Shown here: one piece after another, positions 44,640 to 55,271 of the stretch | Layout of the letters: each line of letters begins with the position of its first letter | Numbering within the stretch: position 1 is the first letter of the stretch | Origin: Xanthostigma xanthostigma | Lineage: Eukaryota > Arthropoda > Insecta > Raphidioptera > Raphidiidae | Length of the DNA: 64,000 bases | Assembly (NCBI GenBank): GCA_963575645.1 | Contig: OY754475.1 | Location: 15,166,509 to 15,230,508 of the forward strand | Direction of reading: 5' to 3' | Translations under genes and position numbers: made by a program | Notes under the pieces: model-generated | What the model was told of the DNA's origin: nothing | Seen by the model: the letters and a program-made list of their open reading frames with translations, nothing else | Database searches by the model: none

Positions 44640-44950
44640 TTACAATAATGAAATTAAAAGATAGCATTTGTTCAAAAACGGATGCCGTTTCGAATATTTG
44701 TAAAATGCAACGCCTTCTGGGTTAACAATTTGAATAACTAATTATTAGAACATAATACTGTGACAGATGCAAACGTCACTTTTGACATTTCTTACTATTC
44801 CGACACCACGGACGAGCGGATTGAAACCAAATTTTGGGAGGATGTTTGATATGCAAATATGAACTGGCCTATTGTTTTTTGGGAACATCGGCGCATGCGT
44901 AAAAGAATATATCTCTTATAATGTTGTTTTATATAATAATAATTGGGGAA
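44640..44950 (+). repeat. GCATGC-family repeat, partial
   Basis: It contains AATGCAACGCCTTCTGGGTT, a GACAGATGCAAACGTCACTT segment, GACGAGCGGATTGAAACCAA and GGCGCATGCGTAAAAGAATA. Inverse text occurs at 15430-15640, and a parallel copy starts at 51650. Confidence 0.65.
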
Positions 44951-45039
44951 TTATAAAACGGTCGAATAAAAAAAAAAACTTGGTGATGAGATACTGTTTT
45001 AATAACTTGAATATTAAAATAACAGTTGTGTGACTAAAT

Positions 45040-45095
45040 TAATAAGTGAGCGACTAAATTACTAAGTGAGCGACTGAATTACTAAGTGAGCGACA
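45040..45095 (+). repeat. Three tandem copies of a 20-base unit
   Basis: The unit TAAGTGAGCGACTRAATTAC occurs three times just upstream of the satellite, followed by unique sequence including CTTCGGTAATTTTGAAGC. Confidence 0.8.
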
Positions 45096-45193
45096 AGAAT
45101 GCCTTCGGTAATTTTGAAGCAAATATCTTCAACCGATTGAGATGAAAATTTGTATACACGTTAAGTTTGGATAACAATGCATGGTTAGCTATG

Positions 45194-47598
45194 TGACGTC
45201 ACTCTAAATCCAATATGGCGGACTAATTTTATTATGCTTTCCTACAATATGGGTATCAAATGAAAGGGCTTGCTGAGAATAGCTCGAAAAATAAAGTGAC
45301 GTCACTCTAAATCCAATATGGCGGACTTCTAAAAATGGCGTACTAATTTTATTATGCTTTCCTACAATATGGGTATCAAATGAAAGGGCTTGCTGAGAAT
45401 AACTCGAAAAATAAAGTGACGTTACTCTAAATCCAATATGGCAGACTTCTAATGATGGCGGACTAAGTTTTTTATGCTTTCCTACAATATGGGTATCAAA
45501 TGAAAGGGCTTGCTGTAAATAACTCGAAACATAAAGTGACGTCACTCTAAATCCAATATGGCGGACTTCTAAAGATGGCGGACTAATTTTATTATGCTTT
45601 CCTACAATATGGGTATCAAATGAAAGGGCTTGCTGTAAATAACTCGAAAAATAAAGTGACGTCACTGAAATCCAATATGGCGGACTTCTAAAGATGGCGG
45701 ACTAATATTATTATGCTTTCCTACAATATGGGTATCAAATGAAAGGGTTTGCTGAGAATAACTCGAAAAATAAAGTGACGTTACTCTAAATCCAATATAG
45801 CGGGCTTCTAAAAATGGCGGACTAAGTTTTTAATGTTTTCCTACAATATGGGTATCAAATGAAAGGGCTTGCTGAGAATAACTCGAAAAATAAAGTGACG
45901 TCACTCTAAAACCAATATGGCGAAATTCTAAAGATGGCGGACTAAGTTTTTTATGCTTTCCTACAATATGGGTATCAAATGAAAGGGCTTGCTGTAAATA
46001 ACTCGAAAAATAAAGTGAGGTCACTCTAAATCCAATATGGCGGACTTCTAAAGATGGCGGACCAAGTTTATTATGCTTTCCTACAATATGGGTATCAAAT
46101 GAAAGGGCTTGCTGAGAATAACTCGAAAAATAAAGTGACGTTACTCTAAATCCAATATGACAGACTTCTAATGATGGCGGACTAAGTTTTTTATGCTTTC
46201 CTACAATATGGGTATCAAATGAAAGGGCTTGCTGTAAATAACTCGAAACATAAAGTGACGTCACTCTAAATCCAATATGGCGGACTTCTAAAGATGGCGG
46301 ACTAATTTTATTATGCTTTCCTACAATATGGGTATCAAATGAAAGGGCTTGCTGAGAATAACTCGAAAAATAAAGTGACGTTACTTTAAATCCAATATGG
46401 CGGACTTCTAAAAATGGCGGACTAATTTTATTCTGCTTTCCTACAATATGGGTATCAAATGAAAGGGCTTGCTGAGAATAACTCGAAAAATAAAGTGACA
46501 ACACTCTAAATCCAATATGGCGGACTTCTAAAGATGGCGGACTAAGTTTATAATGCTTTCCTACAATATGGGTACCAAATGGGCTTGCTGAGAGTAACTC
46601 GAAAAAAAAGTGACGTCAGTCTAAATCTAATATGGCGGATTTCTAATGATGGTGGACTAAGTTTTTTATGCTTTCCTACAATATGGGTATCAAATGAAAG
46701 GGCTTGCTGAGAATAACTCGAAAAATAAAGTGACGTTACTCTAAATCCAATATGGCAGACTTCTAATGATGGCGGACTAAGTTTTTTATGCTTTCCTACA
46801 ATATGGGTATCAAATGAAAGGGCTTGCTGTAAATAACTCGAAACATAAAGTGACGTCACTCTAAATCCAATATGGCGGACTTCTAAAGATGGCGGACTAA
46901 TTTTATTATGCTTTCCTACAATATGGGTATCAAATGAAAGGGCTTGCTGTAAATAACTCGAAAAATAAAGTGACGTCACTGAAATCCAATATGGCGGACT
47001 TCTAAAGATGGCGGACTAATATTATTATGCTTTCCTACAATATGGGTATCAAATGAAAGGGCTTGCTGTAAATAACTCGAAAAATAAAGTGAGGTCACTC
47101 TAAATCCAATATGGCGGACTTCTAAAGATGGCGGACTAATTTTATTATGCTTTCCTACAATATGGGTATCAAATGAAAGGGCTTGCTGAGAATAACTCGA
47201 AAAATAAAGTGACGTCACTCTAAATCCAATATGGCGGACTTCTAAAATGGCGGACTAATTTTATTTTGCTTTCCTACAATATGGGTATCAAATGAAAGGG
47301 CTTGCTGAAAATACCTCGAAAAATAAAGTGACATCACTCTAAATCCAATATGGCGGATTTCTAAAGATGGCGGACTAAGTTTATTATGCTTTCCTACAAT
47401 ATAAGTATCAAATGAAAGGGCTTGCTGAGAATAACTCGAAAAATAAAGTGACGTCATCCTAAATCTAATATGGCGGACTTCTAATAATGGCGGCTTAAGT
47501 TTTTTATGCTTTCCTACAATATGGGTATCAAATGAAAGGGCTTGCTGAGAATAACTCGAAAAATAAAGTGACGTTACTCTAAATTCAATATGGCGGAC
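45194..47598 (+). repeat. 120-bp satellite, about 20 units
   Basis: Each unit reads approximately TGACGTCACTCTAAATCCAA, TATGGCGGACTTCTAAAGATGGCGGACTAA (split here), TTTTATTATGCTTTCCTACA, ATATGGGTATCAAATGAAAG, GGCTTGCTGAGAATAACTCG, AAAAATAAAG. Unit variants (AATGATGGCGG, CTGTAAATAACTCGAAACAT) recur together at about 45430, 46150 and 46745, indicating a higher-order repeat of 5-6 units. Because 120 is divisible by three, one minus-strand frame stays open over many units with a 40-residue period. This reflects the satellite and is not good evidence for a protein. Confidence 0.95.
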
Positions 47599-49258
47599 TA
47601 AGCTTTTTTTGATAAAGGGGTATGCGAATTGTCTCGCAGTGAAACGGGAAGCGGCAAATGTGGAGTTTTAAAAAAAAAAATCCGGGCTGAACGATAAATA
47701 TACACCAATTTTCAAACAAAACACCAGGGTATATGATGTAAAATTTCGCGCCTTGTAATTCTTGAATTACTTGGGCATATACTCCCACTGGTTTTTGTGT
47801 TGCAAGGATCATTTTGATGTAAGTATTTTAATATAATACTGTAATTAATAATAATTTATATCAACGTATAAATTTAAATATCTGGGTGACCGAATTTTGC
47901 TTGGAATAGTTCAATAAACATATTATTAATTTGCTGTGATTTGTTGATTTTGTACTATTTTTTTTTACGAAACGAATTAATTTCAATGTTATGTATTTTT
48001 TTAAACGAGAAATCCAAGATTCAACTTTACCAACTATTTTTCTCTATAATAACAGTCGTTCCCTTTGTAAATATTATTTATGTAGGTCGTCGTTTTGAAA
48101 TCTGCCGCCGTTATTTTAGATCCTTTAAAAATTGTCGTTTCGGATGTAATTTTACTCACCCATTGTCATTTCTCGGCACTCATTTTTAAGAATAATATGG
48201 TATATCAATTTTATCGATGTATTTTTCTTAGCAATGTCTTGTATAATATTTCAATCAATAATACTTGCTTTGCATAGGTCACAAAAAAACTCACAAAAAT
48301 CGATATTCAAGGAAATGTAGTAGGTACCTACATACATAATACTTAATATCTTTTAATAATAGACTAGTAGGTATGAGCTGTGTTTTTTCTCATATTAAGA
48401 TAACAATTGAAAAAATTAGTAGCAATGTTACAACAATAAAAATTTTCAAACATTGAAATAAAATAGTGTATTTCAGTTACATTATGAGTTACCAGAATTT
48501 TTGGAACCATAACTCGCAATTCGCATACACATGACAAAAATGGTGTGTGGTACATACGGTTAAGTATTTGCCAGGGGGTAAAGACTGTAAGTTCAGAACA
48601 GAGCGTCATTAAAAATATAAACCGATTTTCATACTTAAAAGCCGCTGTGTATTTTAATATGTCGTGAAAAGGTATGTTTCAACTAGAAATATAATCTTTA
48701 TATAGGTATATCTTTCGAGTGACACCCTACAAATAATAATAATAAGTAATAAATTAACTAATTATATTTAATGAAAAATATTTAGTTTCTCATAAATTAC
48801 AGTCACATTATTATTTAAAAAAAAACTTAACCTCAGCTGAATTGAACCGAAAATGTATAATTTTTTAGAAAATCTGTGATCATAAATAATATCTACAGTA
48901 AGTATATTAGCAGAATTGGCTTTTATAAAAGCTTTGTCACACATTATTAAATAGAATTACTTGTCAACAATATTTTTTTATACTAAATTTAGAATAGTTT
49001 GAGTCAATACACAATATGTAGAAGCCATTGATAGACTGCTTATATACATTTTAACAATATGACGTCACAACTGTCAAAAACAATTTTAGTGCGTTTACGG
49101 TCACGTGATTTTTTTTAATATTTTATCAATTTTAAATTGCTTATAATTAATTTAAAAAAAGTTTTTTGAAAGTTTTTCGCATCGATTATCAATATTATTT
49201 ATAATAAAGTTTTAAAATACAATAAAAAAATTGATAATTATTTTTTTTTTCAAAAGCC
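47599..49258. other. Repeat fragments then AT-rich DNA, no gene
   Basis: 47608-47690 shares GATAAAGGGGTATGCGAATT and CGCAGTGAAACGGGAAG with the 31.7-kb element. 47695-47775 is an inverted relative of 14160-14260. Beyond 47820 the sequence is AT-rich without recognisable genes; short frames there have no domain. Confidence 0.5.
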
Positions 49259-49860
49259 TAATTATATAATAATTTTTTTTTTGCCATCCGAAACACGCGG
49301 GCCGTTTTTGCACTAGCGAATAAAAAAAAAACTGAAAAGGCAACCGCTTCAAAATTAGTGAGCATACTTATTGACACCACCAAACATTGGAAAAAAATTG
49401 CCATCCGATCCTGATGGGCAGTTTCTGAAAAACAACCCCTCAAAGTCGCCGAAAAACCATTTTTTTCGATTTTTTCAACAATAAGTAAAAAAAACACTAA
49501 AAATAGTTTCAATCGGATGGCATTCGAAATTTATACTGTCCTAAGTACAAATAATAGTGTGTATCAATGCCATCCGATTCGATTAAATTTACCCCTATTT
49601 AGCCACCCCACAAAACTCATGAAAATAACAATTTTATGCAGCGTATGGCATTATTTTTATTGTTATTGAGTTTTGGGGGGTGGCTAAATAGGGGTAAATC
49701 TTATCGAAATCGGACGGCATTGATACACACTATTATTTGTACTTAGGACAGTATAAATTTCGAATGCCATCCGATTTGAACAATTTTTATTTTTTTTTTA
49801 TTCGCTAGTGCAAAAACGGCCCGCGTGTTTCGGCTGGCAAAAAAAAATATTATATAATCA
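49259..49860. repeat. Foldback with CCATCCGA motifs
   Basis: The arms carry GCCATCCGAAACACGCGGGC and GGCCCGCGTGTTTCGGCTGG at the ends. Further in are AGTACAAATAATAGTGTGTA with GCCACCCC, and GGGGTGGC with TACACACTATTATTTGTACT, around a centre near 49640. CCATCCGAT occurs repeatedly. It directly abuts the inverted repeat at 49857. Confidence 0.82.
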
Positions 49861-50066
49861 GGGTATTTCCTTCAATGCAACCGCATTTTTATCCGGTTGC
49901 CTTTTCAAACATTTTTCGATTTTGCCCCACCCCCATATCGCCGCCCCCGTCCATTTGGGGTCACTTTGGCCGCTACCAGGGGGTTCTGTACCACTCATAG
50001 GCCCAGATTACCACTCGCCATCCGGTTGCCTCTCCGACACCGGATTGACGTGCCATTGCTTTGAAT
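49857..50066 (-). repeat. Long inverted repeat, right member
   Basis: Reverse copy of 43183-43392 with few changes. Together they bracket about 6.5 kb containing the GGCGC repeat, the satellite and the foldback. No coding. Confidence 0.9.
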
Positions 50067-50084
50067 AACAGTTTTGTTACAATC

Positions 50085-50440
50085 TATCTATATTAAACAA
50101 AGTCGGGTTAGTTACACCATTTATATCTCAAGAACGGTTTAACCGATTAAAAACTGTTTTTGTTCGATTCGTCTCCAGGCAGATTAAACCCTACGGTCGT
50201 TCGATTTTTGAATTTTGGCCCCAGAGGGGAGCAATAAAGAAAAAAACGCTTATTACTAGCTCAATTTAAATCAGATCGGTTCGAAACCTATCTTAAACGA
50301 AAGAGGAGAAAATTTTACATAGATTTCGTATAACAGAATCTGCCGAAACAGTTTTTTTTACTCATTTATATAAAAAATAGCTGTATAAATTCAATTTTAC
50401 CCAATACATCGCGCACTGCGGATCGGTCGTCTTTGTCTGC
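50085..50440 (+). repeat. GGCGC-family repeat, variant copy
   Basis: It shares AACGGTTTAACCGATTAAAA, TTCGATTCGTCTCCAGGC, GGCCCCAGAGGGGAGCAA and AAATCAGATCGGTTCGAAAC with 44230-44460, but starts differently (ATCTATATTAAACAAAGTCG). Confidence 0.7.
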
Positions 50441-50449
50441 CGTACAATG

Positions 50450-51549
50450 CAGAGCTGGGCAGTAGTTAACTACAAAAGTAGTTAACTACGTAGTTAACTA
50501 CTTTTATTGGAAAAGTAGTTGTACTCTAACTACTTTTCTCCACGTAGTAGTTGTACTCTATTTTTGTGAATATTTATACAGTAATCACAAAAAGTAGTTA
50601 AAAATGTAGTTAACTACTTAGTTCTAACTACTTTAGGTAATCTAACTACTTTTTTGTAATCTAACTACTTTTTTGTAATCTAACTACTTTTTTGTAATCT
50701 AATTACTTTTTTGTAATCTAACTACCTATTTTGAATTTTAACTACTTTTAAAATAAATAAATAATGATTTAATCATGGGTAAAATTGGACAAAATGTACT
50801 TATCCATATTTAATAACAACACGACATTTCGGCCACGATATCTACCCTTTTAAAATGAATATAATTCAAAAATTCTAAAAAAAATAGTAATCATTGAAGA
50901 AAATAAAACTAACAGTAAATTATAAAACAACTAACAGACTAGAATGTCATAAAGAAATATTCAAATATACAAAACTTGATGACAATTGACAGTAATATAC
51001 CTAGCTATATATTTTTTCTACGTTGTTAATTGTTTTTTATCTTAATGTTATTTTTGTTTTCTCCTATGATTCTTAATTTTTAATGCTGTTTTTTGTATAA
51101 AATTTTTTATTTATATTCATTTGAAAAGGACTAACATCTTGGCCGAAACGTCGTGTTGTTATTAAATATAAGTATATTTTGTCTGTTAATTTGGTAATTT
51201 TTTATTATTTAAAATAATTTTCATTTTGCAAATCTTTATCAATAGTTTTTAACGAAAAAATCATGTTTATTTGTAATTTTATAAGTATCTTAAACAAAAT
51301 ACACTTTGTACTTATTCTTAACGTTGCATCTTTTTTTATTTTGCGATTATTTGTTTATGTTGGGATATTATGTACAGATTGTACGACATAAATACAGAGA
51401 TTTATATTATTATTATTATAGTAGTTAAAAAAGTAGTTAAAATTTTAACTACTAACTACTAGTAGTTAGTAGTTTAACTACTTTTAAGAACGAGTAGTTT
51501 AACTACCAAGTAGTTTAACTACTTTTTTCAAGTAGTTTGCCCAGCTCTG
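50450..51549. mobile_element. Non-autonomous hAT element, 1,100 bp, perfect 8-bp TSD
   Basis: GTACAATG is duplicated exactly at 50442-50449 and 51550-51557. The ends CAGAGCTGGGCA and TGCCCAGCTCTG (reading ...TTTGCCCAGCTCTG) are inverted, as in hAT elements. Subterminal regions are packed with AGTAGTTAACTAC/GTAGTTAACTACT motifs in both orientations (50470-50760 and 51420-51540), likely transposase-binding repeats. No transposase is encoded. The interior carries a nested inverted pair (about 50775-50850 and 51110-51195). Confidence 0.92.
50775..51195. repeat. Penelope-terminus-like inverted pair inside the hAT element
   Basis: AATAACAACACGACATTTCG on the left is inverted to CGAAACGTCGTGTTGTTATT on the right, with ACAAAATGTACTTATCCATA / AAATATAAGTATATTTTGTC beyond. 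The GCCGAAACGTCG text resembles the hammerhead-like part of Penelope termini, but no CTGANGA half is preserved. Confidence 0.5.
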
Positions 51550-51649
51550 GTACAATGGAACATGGAAATTAGAATATTGCGTATGTCCAGTCTTAAAATG
51601 AAAACTGCTGCTATTTCTAACATAAGTAATTCATTTTATAGGCATTAGT

Positions 51650-52790
51650 ATTTTATGAAATGCAACGCCTTCTAAGTTAACAATTTGAATAAGTTATAAT
51701 TATTAGAACATAATATTTTGACAGATGCAAACGTCATTTTTGACATTTTTTACAGTAATTCCAACACCACGGATGAGCGAATTGAAACAAATTTTGGGAG
51801 GATCTTAAATATACAAATATAAAGAGCCCTATTGTGTTTGGGGAAAATTAGCGCATGCGTAGAAAATATATGTACTATAAGGTTGTTTTTTATATAATAA
51901 TAGTATACTTTTCATAGCGGTTTATTTATCTATTTTGCGAGTTTATTAAATTTTTTTTGAGAAAAATTGGCGCATGCGCACAAGAGATACATGCCATCGT
52001 TGTTTTTTTATATAATAATAATGTATTTTTTATAATGATTTATTATTCTATCTTACAAGAAAGTTTTTTTGTAAAAAGATTTTTGACGGAAAAGTTGGCA
52101 CATGCGAAGAAAATGTGGGTATATGTTAAAAATAGTTTATTATTCTGTCTACATTTACCACCATTTAAAAATTGTGTATCTTTTATGATGGTTTATTATT
52201 CTATTTTACAAGAAAGTTTTCTAAAAAGTTTTTTGGGGGAAAGGCGACGCATGCGCAGAAGAGACATCTTTCATAAAGTTGTTTGTGCATAATAATGGTA
52301 TATTTTTCATAATGGTATACTTTTCTTAATGGTATATTATTCTATCTACTTTTACAAGAGTTTCGTAAATTTTTGAAAATCTTCGCATGCGCAAAAAGGA
52401 TTTATGCCATCGTTGTTTTTTTATATAGTAGTGAGTACTTTTTATAATGATTTATTATTCTATTTTACATGAAGTTTTGCATAGTTTTCCAATAACATAA
52501 AATATATTTATCGCATCCGGGTGAAACTAATAAACTAATGATAATTTTTTTATATTCATTTTATTACGTTAATAAAATCCAAAAGTAAGTTTAGCTTAAA
52601 GTTAACACAACATTCATTGACTGTTGGCGGTACGAAGTTCGCCGGGTCAGCTAGTATTATAATATATGCAAACGAATAACAAATATCATAATATTTACTA
52701 ACCGATACCCGCGTCACTGCACACCTTAATAGAAATTTTATTTTCCATAATAAAATATGTCAAATGTCGTGGCTACGAAAATATTTTTAA
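51650..52790 (+). repeat. GCATGC-family repeat with about five minisatellite units and a Helitron-like 3' end
   Basis: GCATGCG-bearing units begin near 51850, 51970, 52090, 52247 and 52385 (spacing about 120-155), each with TTATATAATAATGGTATACTT-type and TTTATTATTCTATTTTACAA-type text. At 52624-52655 the sequence GGCGGTACGAAGTTCGCC GGGTCAGCTAGT is a strong Helitron 3' hairpin plus CTAG|T. The family's distal part (CGAATAACAAATATCATAAT) then resumes. This suggests a Helitron inserted in, or part of, the repeat. Confidence 0.6.
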
Positions 52791-53440
52791 TAGAAAAAAA
52801 TATTTCCTAATTTGGAGTTTTGAAAATATGTCAACGGATCAGCGTTTCGATAAAACTAATACATATATTTGTATGAATGCTCTATAAAAAAGAATCTTTT
52901 AGTATTTTATGATAAATCTAATCTTTCAAAAGTTATTCGCAGTTAAAGTTCAATTTCACGAAATTTTTACTTTTTCCTTTAAACTAATAAATTTATAGTA
53001 AAATTTTATAGGATTTTTTTGAAAAATTTTGAGTTCAATTGTTTTTAAACATAGAAATATTAATTTTTATGATTGAAAGTTATTTATTTATAGTTTTAAA
53101 GTAATTATAAAAAAATCATAATATAGCAACTCACTTAAAAAAATTAAATTATCTATAATAACTCTAAATCTATAAATGAATGACATTCAATGGGAAAAAT
53201 TTATATTTCCATTTGTTTATAATCACTTAAAACGATTAAAATAAAAAAAAAATAAAAAAGGGCTTATAAAATTTTACGATAAGTTTAATTGTCTAACAGA
53301 AAAAGTAAAAAATTAGTCAAATTAAACTTTAACCGCGAAGAACTTTTGAACAAAAACATGTACCTATTAGTTTTATCAAAACGCTAATCCATTGACATAA
53401 TATTCTGAAATCATTTTTATCTATAATAATAAATTCCTTT
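52791..53440. other. AT-rich foldback-like sequence, no gene
   Basis: ATGTCAACGGATCAGCGTTT on the left (52829) is inverted to AAACGCTAATCCATTGACAT on the right (53380), with AAAAGTTATTCGCAGTTAAAG / CTTTAACCGCGAAGAACTTTT inside. So 52829-53400 is a diverged foldback of about 570 bases. Confidence 0.6.
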
Positions 53441-53445
53441 AACTC

Positions 53446-54230
53446 CTAAGTGGAGCATAGGGCCTCTACGAAATTTTTAAATCTAGTCCTATCTTTTGCC
53501 ATATGTTTGACTTGAATCCAGGTAGTTCCTTGTTCCATAACTTCTTCATGAACAGTTCTTCTCCAGGATATTTTTGGTCTGCCTCTTTTTCGGTATCCTT
53601 GTGGGTTCCAATCCAAGGCTCTCTTTGCTATGTCGTCATCTGTCTTTCGTAGCGTGTGTCCTATCCAATTCCATTTCCTACGTTTTATAGTTACACAGAT
53701 TTGTTCAAGACATGCACGTTTCCAAAGTTCGTTGTTCGACACGACGTGTTCATACCATTTCACCTTGAAGATTGTTCTGAGACATTTGTTTATGAAGATT
53801 TGCAGTTTAGTTGTTATGGCTTTCGTCACTTTCCAGGTATCAGATCCAAATAGAAGGACCGATTTTACATTCGAGTTAAAAATACGTAACTTCGTTTTTT
53901 CAAAAATCATACTTGAATGCCAAATACGATTTAAACTTCCGAACGCTTGGGATGCTTTTTTGATTCTACTGTCTATATCCACTTCTGCTCCTCCATCATT
54001 GCTAATTATACTGCCCAGATAACACAATTCTTCCACTTCTTTAACTTCAAGGTATATCTTTTATTACCAACTGTTGACGACTCACCTTACCGACTTTCAT
54101 AGCGACTGTCTTATCTATATTATTGATACGGAGACCTGCGACTTCTGCCTGTTCCACGAGGAGATCTATTTTTGCTTGCATATCCGCGCTATTATTTGCC
54201 AAAAGGCAGACATCATCTATTTTTTTTTAT
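53446..54230 (-). pseudogene. RTE-like LINE ORF2 C-terminal fragment
   Basis: The minus strand encodes in broken frame DDVCLLANNSADMQAKIDLL (end of RT catalytic region), then an open 196-codon frame: LGSIISNDGGAEVDIDSRIK, FNSNVKSVLLFGSDTW, KCLRTIFKVKWYEHVVSN, RRKWNWIGHTLRKTDDDIAK and ALDWNPQGYRKRGRPKISWR, ending VEALCST. This is the typical C-terminus of RTE-type elements (RIK-AS--F--L--IW, SVLLYG-ETW, W-GHTLRK, ALDWNPQG-RKRGRP). The endonuclease and most RT motifs are missing. At least one frameshift lies near 54040. Confidence 0.88.
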
Positions 54231-54289
54231 CTATGGTATTTCATATTAAGAGCTAAAACTTCGACAGTATTTTTTATCGTCATTTAGAA

Positions 54290-54560
54290 TAATATTTTCG
54301 AAGTTACTTTAAAAAAATGTGTTACGAGAACGCATTACAGAAGTGAAACTTCTAATTGAAAATCATACGATTGCATTGGAGTAGAAAAAATGTATTACTA
54401 GATAGTTTCGCGTTCAGATAATATATCTCGTCTGTACAAGTTAATCTGAACGTAACACATTTTTTTCCACTTACCCAAATGTAATCGTATGACTTGCCAT
54501 TAGAAGTTTCACTTCTGTAATGCGTTCTCGTAACACATTTTTAATTTTTTCGATGGTTTA
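54290..54560. repeat. Palindromic repeat, copy B
   Basis: Counterpart of 37250-37545: TGTGTTACGAGAACGCATTA ... CATACGATTGCA on the left, and TAATGCGTTCTCGTAACACA on the right. The flank TTCGCAGGTTTACTGCAAAT occurs twice after it (54600 and 54640). Confidence 0.8.
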
Positions 54561-54755
54561 CTGCAAATAATAAATAAGAAAACACAAGCAGACAACAAAA
54601 TTTTTGCAGGTTTACTGCAAATACTGTTTTATAATTTTCGCAGGTTTACTGCAAATATTGTTTTTTATTAGCTCACGTATTATTCTAATAAAATAGTCAA
54701 ACATTTATATATAACAGTTATACTTAAAAATAGTAAAAATAAACAAATGTTGCAT

Positions 54756-54825
54756 GCACCTAACGGTAATCGAACCCGGGCCAGCCGCGTGATATGCCGG
54801 TATCCTACCACTGAGCTACCAATGC
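54756..54825 (-). repeat. tRNA-like sequence (copy B of a tRNA-derived repeat)
   Basis: The minus strand has a near-consensus A-box (GGTAGCTCAGTGGTAGGATA), an anticodon loop ATATCAC (ATC in the anticodon place) and CCCGGGTTCGATTACC (B-box). Acceptor pairing is weak (GCATTGG with TAGGTGC). It shares its flanks with 38245-38315, so it is part of a repeat. Both internal Pol III promoter boxes are good enough for possible transcription. Confidence 0.6.
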
Positions 54826-54920
54826 TTAGTGCTTACAAAGACTCATTGTTTATATACGGTTACTAATAGTATAATTTCGTGACAAATTCTGTTACATAGG
54901 GAAACGAAGTATTCACTTCA

Positions 54921-55270
54921 AAAAAATAGTTGACTTTTTTATACAGTTTAATGTACATACACAGGCGCAATTGCGTAGATAGATTTCTGCTCTGGGCGAG
55001 TCGGACCATTTTGATAATCAATTCAATAATAATACCTAATTTAAACTGATTGACAATTGGTTTTAAAATTATAAAAATGTGAGCTGTCGTATTGTTTTTT
55101 TACGGAATTCTTAATTAAATTATTTATACGAAAAACAAGGCAACACCGCTTGACCGTTTATAGAAACTTTTTCGTGAACTATGCTGATTGAAAATGTTAT
55201 AATGTTTATTACTAGTTGACGCTGCTAATATCAAGTGAATATACATGAAAAATATGCATGGATACCTATT
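54921..55270. other. Unassigned intergenic sequence
   Basis: No gene or clear repeat boundary was recognised between the tRNA-like repeat and the foldback MITE. Confidence 0.4.
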
Positions 55271-55271
55271 A

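Noticed and set aside
45204-47457. Minus-strand frames with a 40-residue repeat (up to 224 codons)
   Set aside because: The 120-bp unit is a multiple of three and lacks a stop in that frame. Frameshifts between units break it repeatedly, and no start, signal or domain is seen.
53630-54022. 130-codon plus-strand frame
   Set aside because: It is antisense to the RTE-like RT fragment, which has clear protein similarity on the minus strand.
54756-54825. Functional tRNA gene
   Set aside because: Acceptor pairing is weak, and the same sequence with the same flanks recurs at 38.2 kb, so it is repeat-derived.
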